Source: Tersicoccus phoenicis (GTDB lineage: Bacteria > Actinomycetota > Actinomycetes > Actinomycetales > Micrococcaceae). Taken from it: a stretch of DNA of 43,194 bases. The position numbers and the translations under genes are program-made. The notes under the pieces were generated by a model. The model worked only from the letters and a program-made list of their open reading frames with translations. It was not told the DNA's origin and did not search any database. How positions within the stretch are numbered: position 1 is the first letter of the stretch; each line of letters opens with the position of its first letter. Location: positions 1 through 43,194 of the forward strand of contig NZ_MRDE01000015.1 in the NCBI RefSeq assembly GCF_001968835.1. The letters run 5' to 3'. Below are positions 7,647 through 15,489 of this stretch, piece after piece.

Positions 7647-9260
7647 TCAGTAAGCGAACCCGAGCACATCGCGGCCCTTCCCGTCGTCGGGCCGGTCCGG
7701 CGAACCTGTGTCGTCGCCGTCGCCGTCGGCGTCGTCGTCGGACGGCGTCGTGTGGGCCAGTTCGGGCATCGCCGAGGCCACGCCACCGCGGATGAACTTG
7801 ACCAGCAGGCCGACCTCGACGACGGCGAGCACCGCGTACACCGACGTCAGCACGATCAGCGACGTCAGCACCTCCCCGAACGAGACGCCGGGCGAGACCG
7901 CGGCCGCCGTGAACATGAACACCTGATCCACGCCGCTCGGATCGGGATTGGGTGCGACGACGAACGGCTGCCGGCCCATCTCGGTGAAGATCCAGCCCGC
8001 CGAGTTGGCACCGAAGGGAGCGAGGATGCCGAGGACGGCGCTCACCATCAGCGGTTTCGACAACGGCACGGTGCCCTTCCGGGTGATGAGCAAGCCGATG
8101 AAGCAGGCCAGGGCGGACAGCGCACCGAAGGTGATCATCAGACGGAAGCCCCAATAGGTGACCTCCATGACCGGCACGTACTGGATCGGCTGGCCCGCAC
8201 GCTCCCCGTACATGGGATCGTTCGGCAGGTTCGTCCCGTACTTCTGCTGGTACTGCGGAAGCAGCTCGTTGACTCCCTTGACCGGAGTGGTGAAGTCGGC
8301 GTTGGCCAGGAAGGAGAGCACGCCGGGCACCTCGAACACGGCGACCATGTTGGAGCAGTCGCGGGAGCCGAGCTGCCCCACGGAGAACACCGAGAAACTG
8401 GTGCCGGACTGGCAGGCGGCCTCCGCGGCGGCCATCTTCATGGGCTGCTGCTGAAACATGAGCTTGCCCTGCACATCGCCGGTGATCGCCGTACCCGCGA
8501 ACGCGGCGACGGCGACCCAGCCGCCGATCACCAGCGAGCGGAACCACACCTTGTGCTCGATCACGTCCCGTCCGACGCCCTTACCGGCACCCGGGATGAC
8601 GAAGCCCTTCGCGTCCACCGTGTCGATGCCGTCCTTGCGCCGGCGCCACAGGTGGTACCAGCTGACGCCGAACAGCATCGCTCCGCCGACGGCGAACGCG
8701 CCGACGATGGTGTGGGCGAAGGCGACGAGGGCGGTGTTGTTGGTCAGCACGGCGACGACGTCCGTCATGCGCGGCCGACCGTCGACCATCTGCACACCGA
8801 CCGGGTGCTGCATCCAGGAGTTGGCGACGATGATGAAGTAGGCGGAGCCGATCGTCGCGAGGGACGCCGCCCAGATGCAGGCGAGGTGGATCCGCGGTGG
8901 GAGGCGCTTCCAGCCGAAGATCCACAGACCGAGGAACGTGGACTCGACGAAGAAGGCCAACAGGGCCTCCATGGCCAGGGGCGCCCCGAAGACGTCACCG
9001 ACGAAGCGGCTGTACTCGCTCCAGGCCAGGCCGAACTGGAACTCCTGCACGAGGCCGGTGGCCACGCCCATGATGAAGTTGATCAGGAAGATCTTGCCCC
9101 AGAACTTCGTCATCCGCAGGTAGTGCTCGGCACCGGTGCGGTGCCAGAGCGTCTGCATCACGGCGACGCTGAGGCCCAGGCCGATGGTCAACGGGACCAT
9201 CAGGAAGTGGTAGACCGTCGTGATGCCGAACTGCCACCGGGCGATCTCGAGGGGGTCCAT
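7647..9260 (-). CDS. cydA: cytochrome bd quinol oxidase subunit I
   Basis: CydA (537 residues from this start) carries the haems b558, b595 and d of the high-affinity terminal oxidase. The N-terminus MDPLEIARWQFGITTVYHF places His18 where the E. coli haem b595 ligand His19 lies. The motif GRQPF (E. coli GRQPW) and the FFVEST segment around the haem-binding helices are also present. A longer frame begins upstream at 9317, but the ATG at 9260 is preceded by GGAGGAG at good spacing and gives the family-typical N-terminus, so I chose it. It is the first gene of the cydA-cydB-cydDC operon and is transcribed away from the BlaI-type regulator, with two palindromic operators between them. Confidence 0.95.
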   Translation of the reverse strand: MDPLEIARWQFGITTVYHFLMVPLTIGLGLSVAVMQTLWHRTGAEHYLRMTKFWGKIFLINFIMGVATGLVQEFQFGLAWSEYSRFVGDVFGAPLAMEALLAFFVESTFLGLWIFGWKRLPPRIHLACIWAASLATIGSAYFIIVANSWMQHPVGVQMVDGRPRMTDVVAVLTNNTALVAFAHTIVGAFAVGGAMLFGVSWYHLWRRRKDGIDTVDAKGFVIPGAGKGVGRDVIEHKVWFRSLVIGGWVAVAAFAGTAITGDVQGKLMFQQQPMKMAAAEAACQSGTSFSVFSVGQLGSRDCSNMVAVFEVPGVLSFLANADFTTPVKGVNELLPQYQQKYGTNLPNDPMYGERAGQPIQYVPVMEVTYWGFRLMITFGALSALACFIGLLITRKGTVPLSKPLMVSAVLGILAPFGANSAGWIFTEMGRQPFVVAPNPDPSGVDQVFMFTAAAVSPGVSFGEVLTSLIVLTSVYAVLAVVEVGLLVKFIRGGVASAMPELAHTTPSDDDADGDGDDTGSPDRPDDGKGRDVLGFAY

Positions 9261-9324
9261 ACCGTGCGCTCCTCCACCGGGGAATCGTGAGCACCGTACA
9301 CGGCGGGAGCGCCGCACCGGTTAT

Positions 9325-9341
9325 TTCTACGTCGCGTAGAA
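9325..9341. promoter_or_regulatory. palindromic operator 1, BlaI/MecI type
   Basis: TTCTAC-GTCGC-GTAGAA is a 17-bp inverted repeat whose arms extend to 7 bp (TTCTACG/CGTAGAA). The TAC...GTA core resembles operators of the BlaI/MecI/CopY winged-helix repressors. It lies 65 bp upstream of the cydA ATG, in the promoter region shared with the BlaI-type gene. Confidence 0.75.
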
Positions 9342-9349
9342 AGCTCAGC

Positions 9350-9366
9350 TTCTACCGAGTGTAGAA
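9350..9366. promoter_or_regulatory. palindromic operator 2, BlaI/MecI type
   Basis: TTCTAC-CGAGT-GTAGAA repeats the arms of operator 1 exactly with a different 5-bp centre. The two centres are 25 bp apart. The conserved arms with unrelated centres argue for a protein-binding site, most simply the BlaI-type repressor encoded next door. Confidence 0.75.
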
Positions 9367-9452
9367 CAGCCGGGCGTGGCACGGTAATCTGGTGACCAGC
9401 ATGACATCCACCGGTGCCCACGGGCACTCGCCATCCATTCAGAGGGGGAAGC

Positions 9453-9824
9453 ATGGCGTCACTCGGGGATCTGGAGCGTTCGATCATGGATCAGTTGTGG
9501 TCCAGCGCGGATCCGATGACCGCGACCACGTTGCGGGACCGGCTGGCCGAACGCCCGGATACCGCCGCGGGCCGCGAGCTGGCCGTGACCACCGTGCTCA
9601 CGGTGCTCTCTCGGCTGGAGAAGAAGGGACTGGTGGCCCGCAGCCGAACCAGCCGACCGCACCAGTACCGGCCGGTCTCCAGCCGCGAGGCGCACACCGT
9701 CTCCCTCATGAACGAGGTGCTCGGCGAGGCCCCGGACCGGGACGCGGTGCTCAGCCGCTTCGTCGGCTCCATGTCGGAGGAGGATGCCTCCCTGCTGCGG
9801 GAGATCCTCCGCGGCCGCGACTGA
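9453..9824 (+). CDS. BlaI/MecI/CopY-family transcriptional repressor
   Basis: The 123-residue product has the winged-helix fold of BlaI/MecI repressors: MASLGDLERSIMDQLW at the N-terminus, then the recognition region AVTTVLTVLSRLEKKGLV and the wing (RTSRPHQYRPV). A C-terminal helical part would form the dimer. Such repressors are inactivated when a partner M56 metallopeptidase triggers their cleavage. I chose the ATG at 9453, behind AGAGGGGG, over an in-frame GTG at 9414, because it matches the family N-terminus. The gene is divergent from cydA and 7 nt upstream of an M56 gene. In Mycobacterium tuberculosis the related BlaI (Rv1846c) controls ATP synthase genes as well as beta-lactam response, so a respiratory target here is plausible. 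Confidence 0.9.
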   Translation: MASLGDLERSIMDQLWSSADPMTATTLRDRLAERPDTAAGRELAVTTVLTVLSRLEKKGLVARSRTSRPHQYRPVSSREAHTVSLMNEVLGEAPDRDAVLSRFVGSMSEEDASLLREILRGRD

Positions 9825-9831
9825 CGCCGGC

Positions 9832-10896
9832 ATGGTCGGCACGGGTCTGATCCTGGGAGTTCTGGCCGTCCTGCTCGCGTGGCCCGTGCCGGTGGTGCTC
9901 GTGCGCGCCCGCTGGCCGGCGCGGAGCCCGGCGCTCGCCCTCGTCCTGTGGCAGGCCATCGCGCTCTCCGGCGGCATGTGCATGATCGGCGCCCTGCTCG
10001 CCTTCGGACTCGCGCCCGCCGGGCACGACCTGGTCTCCGCGTCCACGGCCGTGCTGGCCTCCGTGGGCGGCGGCATCGATCCCGGTTCGACGTTGGGCGT
10101 GCTGTCCGTGTTCGCTCTCTGCGCGGCCGTGCTGCTGGGCGGACACCTGCTGCTGACGCTGGGGCTGACCTGGCGGCGGATCAGCCAACGCCGACGCGCG
10201 CACCGGGACGCCCTCCGGCTGCTGAGCCGTCCCGTCACGCGGGACGGTCCCGAGTCGGACAACCGGATGCGGGACGGAACGGTGCGGGACAACACCATCG
10301 TCGTCGACCACCCCACTCCCCTGGCCTACTGCCTGCCCGGGGGCACCAAATCGGTCACCGTGCTCTCGGACGGACTGCTACAGGCCCTCGAACCCGGCGA
10401 GCTGGACGCGGTGCTCGCGCACGAGCGCGCCCATCTGAGCCAGCACCACCACCTGCTGCTGCTCGCCTTCGCCGCGTGGCGGTCGTCACTGCCCTGGCTG
10501 CCGACCTCGCGCCTGGCGCTCGGCGCCGTCACCGACCTGGTGGAGATGCTGGCCGACGACGAGGCCCTGCACACCGTGAACCGTGCCACCTTGGTCCGGG
10601 CGATCGCCATCGTCGGGGGCGCTTCCGCGGCGGCCGACGGAACGAGTGCGGTCGACGCGGCCGGTACGAGTGACGACGGTCCGGGTGCCGAGACCACGGG
10701 GCCGGTGGTGGGCACCGATCCGGTGGTGCGGGTGGACGGCGTGGAGGCGGACGCGATGGCAACGCCGCGCCGGGTCACCCCGGCGCGGGTCACTCGCCTG
10801 CTGCGGCCGCAGGCCCCGATCGGCGCTCTGCCACGGGCCGCCGTCGGGCTGCTCTCGCTGCTCCTGGTCGTCGCGCCGGTGGCACTGCTCGCCTGA
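9832..10896 (+). CDS. M56-family (BlaR1/MecR1-like) membrane metallopeptidase
   Basis: The product (354 residues) is a short M56 peptidase. It has hydrophobic segments at about 3-20, 35-60 and 95-115, and a zinc-binding HERAH motif near residue 205, followed by an Asp-rich LADDEA segment that may give the third zinc ligand. A low-complexity Gly/Thr/Asp-rich stretch (about 260-310) and a final membrane segment complete it. Unlike staphylococcal BlaR1 there is no C-terminal penicillin-binding sensor domain, so its signal is unknown. It begins 7 nt after the BlaI-type stop codon and so forms a two-gene operon with it. Its expected job is signal-dependent relief of repression, here probably of the adjacent cyd operon. 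Confidence 0.85.
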   Translation: MVGTGLILGVLAVLLAWPVPVVLVRARWPARSPALALVLWQAIALSGGMCMIGALLAFGLAPAGHDLVSASTAVLASVGGGIDPGSTLGVLSVFALCAAVLLGGHLLLTLGLTWRRISQRRRAHRDALRLLSRPVTRDGPESDNRMRDGTVRDNTIVVDHPTPLAYCLPGGTKSVTVLSDGLLQALEPGELDAVLAHERAHLSQHHHLLLLAFAAWRSSLPWLPTSRLALGAVTDLVEMLADDEALHTVNRATLVRAIAIVGGASAAADGTSAVDAAGTSDDGPGAETTGPVVGTDPVVRVDGVEADAMATPRRVTPARVTRLLRPQAPIGALPRAAVGLLSLLLVVAPVALLA

Positions 10897-10897
10897 G

Positions 10898-10931
10898 CGC
10901 GGACCCACCCGTTCGCCGTGGGCTCACCGCG
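10898..10931. terminator. hairpin after the M56 gene
   Basis: Starting one base after the stop codon, CGCGG (10898-10902) pairs with CCGCG (10927-10931) and CCCAC (10904-10908) pairs with GTGGG (10918-10922) around a 9-nt loop, with a small internal loop. It lies between two convergent genes. Confidence 0.45.
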
Positions 10932-11012
10932 GAGGCCGTCCCTCGGCACGCCGACATCCGCCGGGACATCGCGCTTCACCCCCGAGTCACGCGACATGTT
11001 CCGACCTGATGC

Positions 11013-13124
11013 TCAGGCGTCGATACGGTCCCGGTCCAGCATCGCGGCGCCCGCGACGATGAAGTCCTTGCGCGGGGCGACCTCCGAGCCCATCAGCAGC
11101 TCGAACACCGTCTCCGCTGTGGCCGCTTCCCGGTAGCGGACCCGGCGCAGGGTGCGGTGGCGTGGGTCCATCGTGGTCTCCGCCAACTGGTCCGCGTCCA
11201 TCTCGCCCAGACCCTTGTACCGCTGGATCGGCTCCTTGTACCGGCGACCGGACTTCTCCAGGCCGGTGAGCACCCGGTGCAGTTCGGCGTCGGAGTAGGT
11301 GTAGACGGTCTCGTTGGCCTTGCCGCCGGGGTTGACGATCTCGACCCGGTGCAGGGGCGGGACCGCGGCGTAGACCCGGCCGTCCTCCACCATCGGCCGC
11401 ATGTACCGGAAGAACAAGGTCAGCAGCAGGGTGCGGATGTGCGCACCGTCGACGTCGGCGTCGGTCATCAGGATCACCTTCCCGTACCGGGCCGCGGTCA
11501 GGTCGAAGGTGCGACCGGAGCCGGCCCCGACCACCTGGATCAGGGCGGCGCACTCGGCGTTGGAGAGCATGTCCCCGATCGAGGCCTTCTGCACGTTGAG
11601 GATCTTGCCGCGGATCGGCAGCAGCGCCTGGTAGTCGGAGGAGCGGGCGAGTTTGGCGGTGCCCAGCGCGGAGTCACCCTCGACGATGAACAACTCCGAC
11701 CTCTCGACGTCGTTGATCCGGCAGTCGGCGAGCTTCGCCGGCATGGTCGACGTCTCCAGCGCGTTCTTGCGCCGCTGCGTCTCCTTGTGCTGCCGGGCCG
11801 AGACCCGGGACTTCATCTCGTTGACGATCTTCTCGAGCAGCGCGTTGGCCTGGGTCTTCTCGCCCCTGGCGGTCGAGGTGAGCTTCGCCGTCAGCGCCTC
11901 CTCGACGACCCGGGAGACGATGCCGCGCACGGCGGGGGTGCCCAGCACCTCCTTGGTCTGACCCTCGAACTGGGGCTCGGCGAGGCGGACCGTGAGCACC
12001 GCGGTCAGGCCGGCGAACACGTCGTCCCGCTCGATCTTGTCGTTGCCGGCCTTCAGCCTCCGGGCGTTCGCCTCGACGGTCTTGCGGAACGTCTTGAGCA
12101 GCGCCTGCTCGAAGCCGGACTGGTGGGTGCCGCCCTTGGGGGTGGCGATGATGTTGACGAAACTGCGGATCGTCGTCTCGTACCCGATGCCCCAGCGCAG
12201 CGCGACGTCGACCTCGCAGTCCCGGGTGACCTCGGTCAGCCGGGAGTGGCCGGACCCGTCCAGCACCGGCACGGTCTCGGTGAACGAGCCACTGCCGTGG
12301 ATGCGCCACGTGTCGGTCACCGACGCGTCGACGGCGAGGTAGTCGGCGAACTCGGCGATGCCGCCGTCGTGCTGGAACACCTCTTCCGCCATCTCGTGCT
12401 CGCCGGGGGTGCCGGGCAGGCCACGCTCGTCCCGGATGGTGATCCGCAGGCCGGGGACCAGGAAGGACGTCTGCCGGGCGCGGGTGACCAGCTCGTCGTA
12501 GTTGAACCGCGCGTCCGGGGTGAAGATCTGCCGGTCGGCCCAGTAGCGGATCCGGGTGCCGGTGACACCGCGCTTGGCCTTGCCGACGACGTCGAGCGTG
12601 GACGCCTCCTCGAACGGGGTGAAGACGGCGTCGGCGGTCGGTCGGGGGCCACGGTCGGCGAAGCGGCCCGGTTCCCCGCGGCGGAACGACATCTGGTGGG
12701 TCTTGCCACCCCGGTCGACCTGGACGTCGAGGCGGGCGGAGAGGGCGTTGACGACGGAGGCCCCGACGCCGTGCAGGCCGCCCGACGCGGTGTACGAGCC
12801 CCCGCCGAACTTGCCGCCCGCGTGCAGCTTCGTGAAGACGACCTCGACACCGGTCAATCCGGTGCGCGGTTCGATGTCGACGGGGACGCCGCGGCCCTCG
12901 TCGTGGATCTCGACGGAGGAGTCGGCGTGCAGGATCACGGTGATCGACTGCCCGTATCCGGCGAGTGCCTCGTCGACGGAGTTGTCGATGATCTCCCACA
13001 GGCAGTGCATCAGGCCACGGGAGTCGGTGGAACCGATGTACATGCCGGGGCGCTTGCGGACGGCTTCCAGCCCCTCGAGCACCGATAGGTGCCGGGCAGT
13101 GTATTCGGAGCGCTGGGCAGTCAC
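11013..13124 (-). CDS. parE: DNA topoisomerase IV subunit B (GyrB/ParE-type ATPase)
   Basis: This 703-residue type IIA topoisomerase subunit carries the GHKL ATPase (EIIDNSVDEALAG near residues 44-56, and GGLHGVGASVVNALS), the transducer domain, and the TOPRIM domain with EGDSA near 476 and DADVDGAH near 553. Together with the ParA/ParC-type partner it would decatenate or relax DNA. I prefer ParE over GyrB because the gene is not beside recF/gyrA and instead lies next to the DUF7455 gene and the primary sigma factor, the usual place of parE in actinobacteria such as Streptomyces. The partner subunit gene is not in the window. Confidence 0.85.
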   Translation of the reverse strand: MTAQRSEYTARHLSVLEGLEAVRKRPGMYIGSTDSRGLMHCLWEIIDNSVDEALAGYGQSITVILHADSSVEIHDEGRGVPVDIEPRTGLTGVEVVFTKLHAGGKFGGGSYTASGGLHGVGASVVNALSARLDVQVDRGGKTHQMSFRRGEPGRFADRGPRPTADAVFTPFEEASTLDVVGKAKRGVTGTRIRYWADRQIFTPDARFNYDELVTRARQTSFLVPGLRITIRDERGLPGTPGEHEMAEEVFQHDGGIAEFADYLAVDASVTDTWRIHGSGSFTETVPVLDGSGHSRLTEVTRDCEVDVALRWGIGYETTIRSFVNIIATPKGGTHQSGFEQALLKTFRKTVEANARRLKAGNDKIERDDVFAGLTAVLTVRLAEPQFEGQTKEVLGTPAVRGIVSRVVEEALTAKLTSTARGEKTQANALLEKIVNEMKSRVSARQHKETQRRKNALETSTMPAKLADCRINDVERSELFIVEGDSALGTAKLARSSDYQALLPIRGKILNVQKASIGDMLSNAECAALIQVVGAGSGRTFDLTAARYGKVILMTDADVDGAHIRTLLLTLFFRYMRPMVEDGRVYAAVPPLHRVEIVNPGGKANETVYTYSDAELHRVLTGLEKSGRRYKEPIQRYKGLGEMDADQLAETTMDPRHRTLRRVRYREAATAETVFELLMGSEVAPRKDFIVAGAAMLDRDRIDA

Positions 13125-13348
13125 GTGATTCTGATCCGTTTCGGTGGGGTCGTCCGGGTTGCGCGGCCGGCGACGTCGGTGCCGCGGGGGCGCGCTCTGG
13201 CGGTGGTCGGCTTCTCGATCCTAGGGCAGTGCGCGGTGCCGTGAAGGCAGGCGCACCCGTACGCGGTCAGCGAAAGAGGTTCGCGCCTGGGATGACTCGA
13301 CCGCTCGGGGTGGTTGGATGGAGTACAGCATTCAGCGAGGAGGTAGTG

Positions 13349-13570
13349 ATGAGTACAGCAGTGGCAGACCGGGAATTGACCGCCACGGACCGGTGCGACA
13401 GCTGCGGTGCGCAGGCGTACGTGCGTGTCGTGCTCGAATCCTCCGGAGGCGAGTTGGCGTTCTGCGCGCACCATGCGCGCAAGGTGGAGGCACAGTTGCG
13501 GCCCCTGGCCGCCTCGTGGCAGGACGAGACCGCTCGGCTTCACGAAGCCCCGGCCACCGCCTCGGACTGA
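13349..13570 (+). CDS. DUF7455-type small zinc-ribbon protein
   Basis: A 73-residue protein with CDSCGAQAYV (residues 16-25) and FCAHHARK (about 38-45). The two CxxC/CxxH pairs look like a single zinc knuckle or ribbon. Its function is unknown. The family is found throughout actinobacteria between the primary sigma factor gene and parE, as here. The ATG is preceded by GAGGAGGT at 13337-13344, a near-perfect ribosome binding site; the longer upstream frame is not family-like. Confidence 0.8.
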   Translation: MSTAVADRELTATDRCDSCGAQAYVRVVLESSGGELAFCAHHARKVEAQLRPLAASWQDETARLHEAPATASD

Positions 13571-13623
13571 GTCTGAGCCGACCGGCGCGAACCGGCCGAC
13601 GGTGTCGGCCGGCCCATCGACGC

Positions 13624-13658
13624 ACGAGAGGGCCCGCCCCCGGGGCGGGCCCTCTCGT
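13624..13658. terminator. bidirectional hairpin terminator
   Basis: A perfect 17-bp inverted repeat (13624-13640 and 13642-13658) with its centre at 13641 lies between the convergent DUF7455 and sigma factor genes. It can serve both strands. Confidence 0.8.
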
Positions 13659-13700
13659 ACGTCCGGATACCTGCGGTTCGCCGCGGCGGGAGCGGGCTGC

Positions 13701-15209
13701 TCAGTCCAGGTAGTCCCGCAGCACCTGGGACCGCGACGGGTGCCGCAGCTTCGACATGGTCTTCGACTCGATCTGCCGGATCCGCTCGCGGGTGACGCCG
13801 TAGACCTTGCCGATCTCGTCCAGGGTCTTGGGCTGACCGTCGGTCAGACCGAAGCGCATCGCGACGACGCCGGCCTCCCGCTCGGAGAGCGTGTCGAGCA
13901 CCGAGTGCAGTTGCTCCTGCAGGAGCGTGAAGCTGACCGCGTCGGCCGGGACGACCGCCTCGGAGTCCTCGATCAGGTCGCCGAACTCGGAATCGCCGTC
14001 CTCGCCGAGCGGGGTGTGCAGGGAGATCGGCTCGCGCCCGTACTTCTGCACCTCGACCACCTTCTCGGGGGTCATGTCCAGTTCGAGCGCCAGCTCCTCG
14101 GGGGTGGGTTCACGGCCGAGGTCCTGGAGCATCTGCCGCTGGACGCGGGCGAGCTTGTTGATCACCTCCACCATGTGCACCGGGATGCGGATGGTCCGCG
14201 CCTGGTCCGCCATGGCGCGGGTGATCGCCTGCCGGATCCACCACGTCGCGTAGGTGGAGAACTTGAAGCCCTTGGTGTAGTCGAACTTCTCCACCGCACG
14301 GATCAAGCCGAGGTTGCCCTCCTGGATCAGGTCCAGGAACAGCATGCCGCGGCCGGTGTAGCGCTTGGCGAGGGACACGACGAGACGCAGGTTGGCCTCG
14401 AGCAGGTGGTTCTTGGCCCGCCGGCCGTCGTGGATGATCCATTTCAGTTCGCGTTCGAACTTCTTGTCGAGCTGCTTGCCCAGACCGGTGGGGTCCGCCT
14501 GCATGTCGGCGAGCTTGTGCTCGGCGTAGAGGCCGGCCTCGATCCGCAGGGCGAGTTCGACCTCCTGTTCGGCGTTCAGCAGGGCGACCTTGCCGATCTG
14601 CTTGAGGTAGTCCTTGACCGGGTCCGCGGTCGCGCCGGCGGAGACGACCTGGACCGCCGGCGCGTCGTCGTCGTCGGCGTCGGAGTAGACGAAACCGGTA
14701 CCGGTCTCCTCCCGCCGCGCCGCCGACGTGCCGTTGGCGTCCTGAGCGTTCTCCTCGTCGGAGGCGGTCGCGTCGTTGCCGTTGGTGCGGGAGTTGCCGT
14801 TCTCGTTGCCCTCGGGCACCGTGGCTTCCGCCTCGGCGTCGAGGTCCGTCTCGACGGGCTCCGAGTCCTCCATGGTGTCCTCGCCGACGGTCTCCGGACT
14901 CTGATCCTCGTCGGCTGCCGTGGTCTTCTTCCGGCTGCTCCCACCCGGGGTGGCCGTCGACTTCGTCTTCCGGGTGGTCTTCTTCGCCGTGCCCGAGTCC
15001 GTAGCGGACTTCGCCGTGCCCGAGTCCGTAGCGGACTTCGCCGTGCCCGACGTCGGGGCCGGCTTCGCGGTGCTGGACTTCGCCGCCGGCTTGGCAGCGG
15101 CCCTGGTGGCGGTGCCACTCTTGCGCGCCGGAGTACGGGAGGCGCGCTCCTCGGTGAGAGTGGCCGTGGTCTCGTCGGATGCGGTACTGGACTTCTTCGC
15201 CGGTGACAC
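13701..15209 (-). CDS. rpoD: RNA polymerase primary sigma factor (SigA/HrdB type)
   Basis: The product (502 residues from the GTG at 15209) is the housekeeping sigma-70 factor. A disordered Lys/Ala/Thr-rich then acidic N-terminus covers about 1-180. It is followed by region 1.2 ([16 protein letters not shown]), region 2 with the -10 recognition helix [18 protein letters not shown], region 3, and region 4.2 with [20 protein letters not shown]. The protein ends RDYLD. I chose GTG 15209 because MSPAKKSS-like starts are typical and a GAAAGG ribosome site lies upstream; the frame stays open to 15344. The acidic/basic low-complexity N-terminus is normal for actinobacterial HrdB. A motif like SigH/SigR promoters lies about 100 bp upstream. 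Confidence 0.95.
   Translation of the reverse strand: MSPAKKSSTASDETTATLTEERASRTPARKSGTATRAAAKPAAKSSTAKPAPTSGTAKSATDSGTAKSATDSGTAKKTTRKTKSTATPGGSSRKKTTAADEDQSPETVGEDTMEDSEPVETDLDAEAEATVPEGNENGNSRTNGNDATASDEENAQDANGTSAARREETGTGFVYSDADDDDAPAVQVVSAGATADPVKDYLKQIGKVALLNAEQEVELALRIEAGLYAEHKLADMQADPTGLGKQLDKKFERELKWIIHDGRRAKNHLLEANLRLVVSLAKRYTGRGMLFLDLIQEGNLGLIRAVEKFDYTKGFKFSTYATWWIRQAITRAMADQARTIRIPVHMVEVINKLARVQRQMLQDLGREPTPEELALELDMTPEKVVEVQKYGREPISLHTPLGEDGDSEFGDLIEDSEAVVPADAVSFTLLQEQLHSVLDTLSEREAGVVAMRFGLTDGQPKTLDEIGKVYGVTRERIRQIESKTMSKLRHPSRSQVLRDYLD
14983..15050. repeat. 27-bp tandem repeat in the sigma factor N-terminus
   Basis: Two exact 27-bp copies (14983-15009 and 15010-15036) and 14 bases of a third encode SGTAKSATD repeats in the disordered N-terminal region. 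The unit length keeps the frame. Confidence 0.85.
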
Positions 15210-15247
15210 TGAAAACCTTTCGCAGACTGTCCGCGGCGCCCCGAGAC

Positions 15248-15274
15248 TGGGTAACACCACTATGACCCTGTCAA
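15248..15274 (-). promoter_or_regulatory. possible housekeeping promoter of rpoD
   Basis: On the minus strand TTGACA (15274-15269) is followed after 15 bp by TACCCA (15253-15248). The -35 is perfect but the -10 and spacing are weak. It lies 39 bp upstream of the chosen GTG. Confidence 0.35.
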
Positions 15275-15313
15275 GTCCGTCGCACGGCGCACCTGAAGGG
15301 TCTTGCTTCTTCA

Positions 15314-15340
15314 AACACCGGTGCCACCCGGAATGTTCCC
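15314..15340 (-). promoter_or_regulatory. SigH/SigR-type promoter motif upstream of rpoD
   Basis: On the minus strand GGGAAC (15340-15335) is followed after exactly 18 bp by GTT (15316-15314). This fits the oxidative-stress ECF sigma consensus GGGAAY-N18-GTT of SigR in Streptomyces and SigH in mycobacteria. In Streptomyces coelicolor hrdB has a SigR-dependent promoter, so the placement agrees with known biology. No other gene lies between it and rpoD. Confidence 0.6.
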
Positions 15341-15489
15341 GCAATTACGACAGAACGGAGTGAGCACCAGGATCGAACCGGGGGCGTGCTGGATGCCGCG
15401 GATGCGGCGAAACGGACTCGAAGGGTCGTCCGTCCATTGTGACACGGCGGCGGCGACCGCGGCGCATCCGGCGTGGGGTCCACGGTGGC

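Noticed and set aside
6597-9290. Plus-strand open frame of 897 codons opposite cydB and cydA
   Set aside because: It is His/Asp/Gln/Arg-rich shadow sequence across two well-supported genes and the gap between them.
9832-10896. BlaR1 beta-lactam sensor
   Set aside because: The protein lacks the C-terminal penicillin-binding domain; only the M56 peptidase part is present, and no beta-lactamase gene is near.
11157-13088. Plus-strand open frame opposite parE
   Set aside because: Shadow of the topoisomerase gene; no recognisable domain.
11013-13124. Assignment as gyrB
   Set aside because: Sequence motifs alone do not separate GyrB from ParE, but the neighbourhood (DUF7455 and the primary sigma factor, no recF or gyrA) favours ParE.
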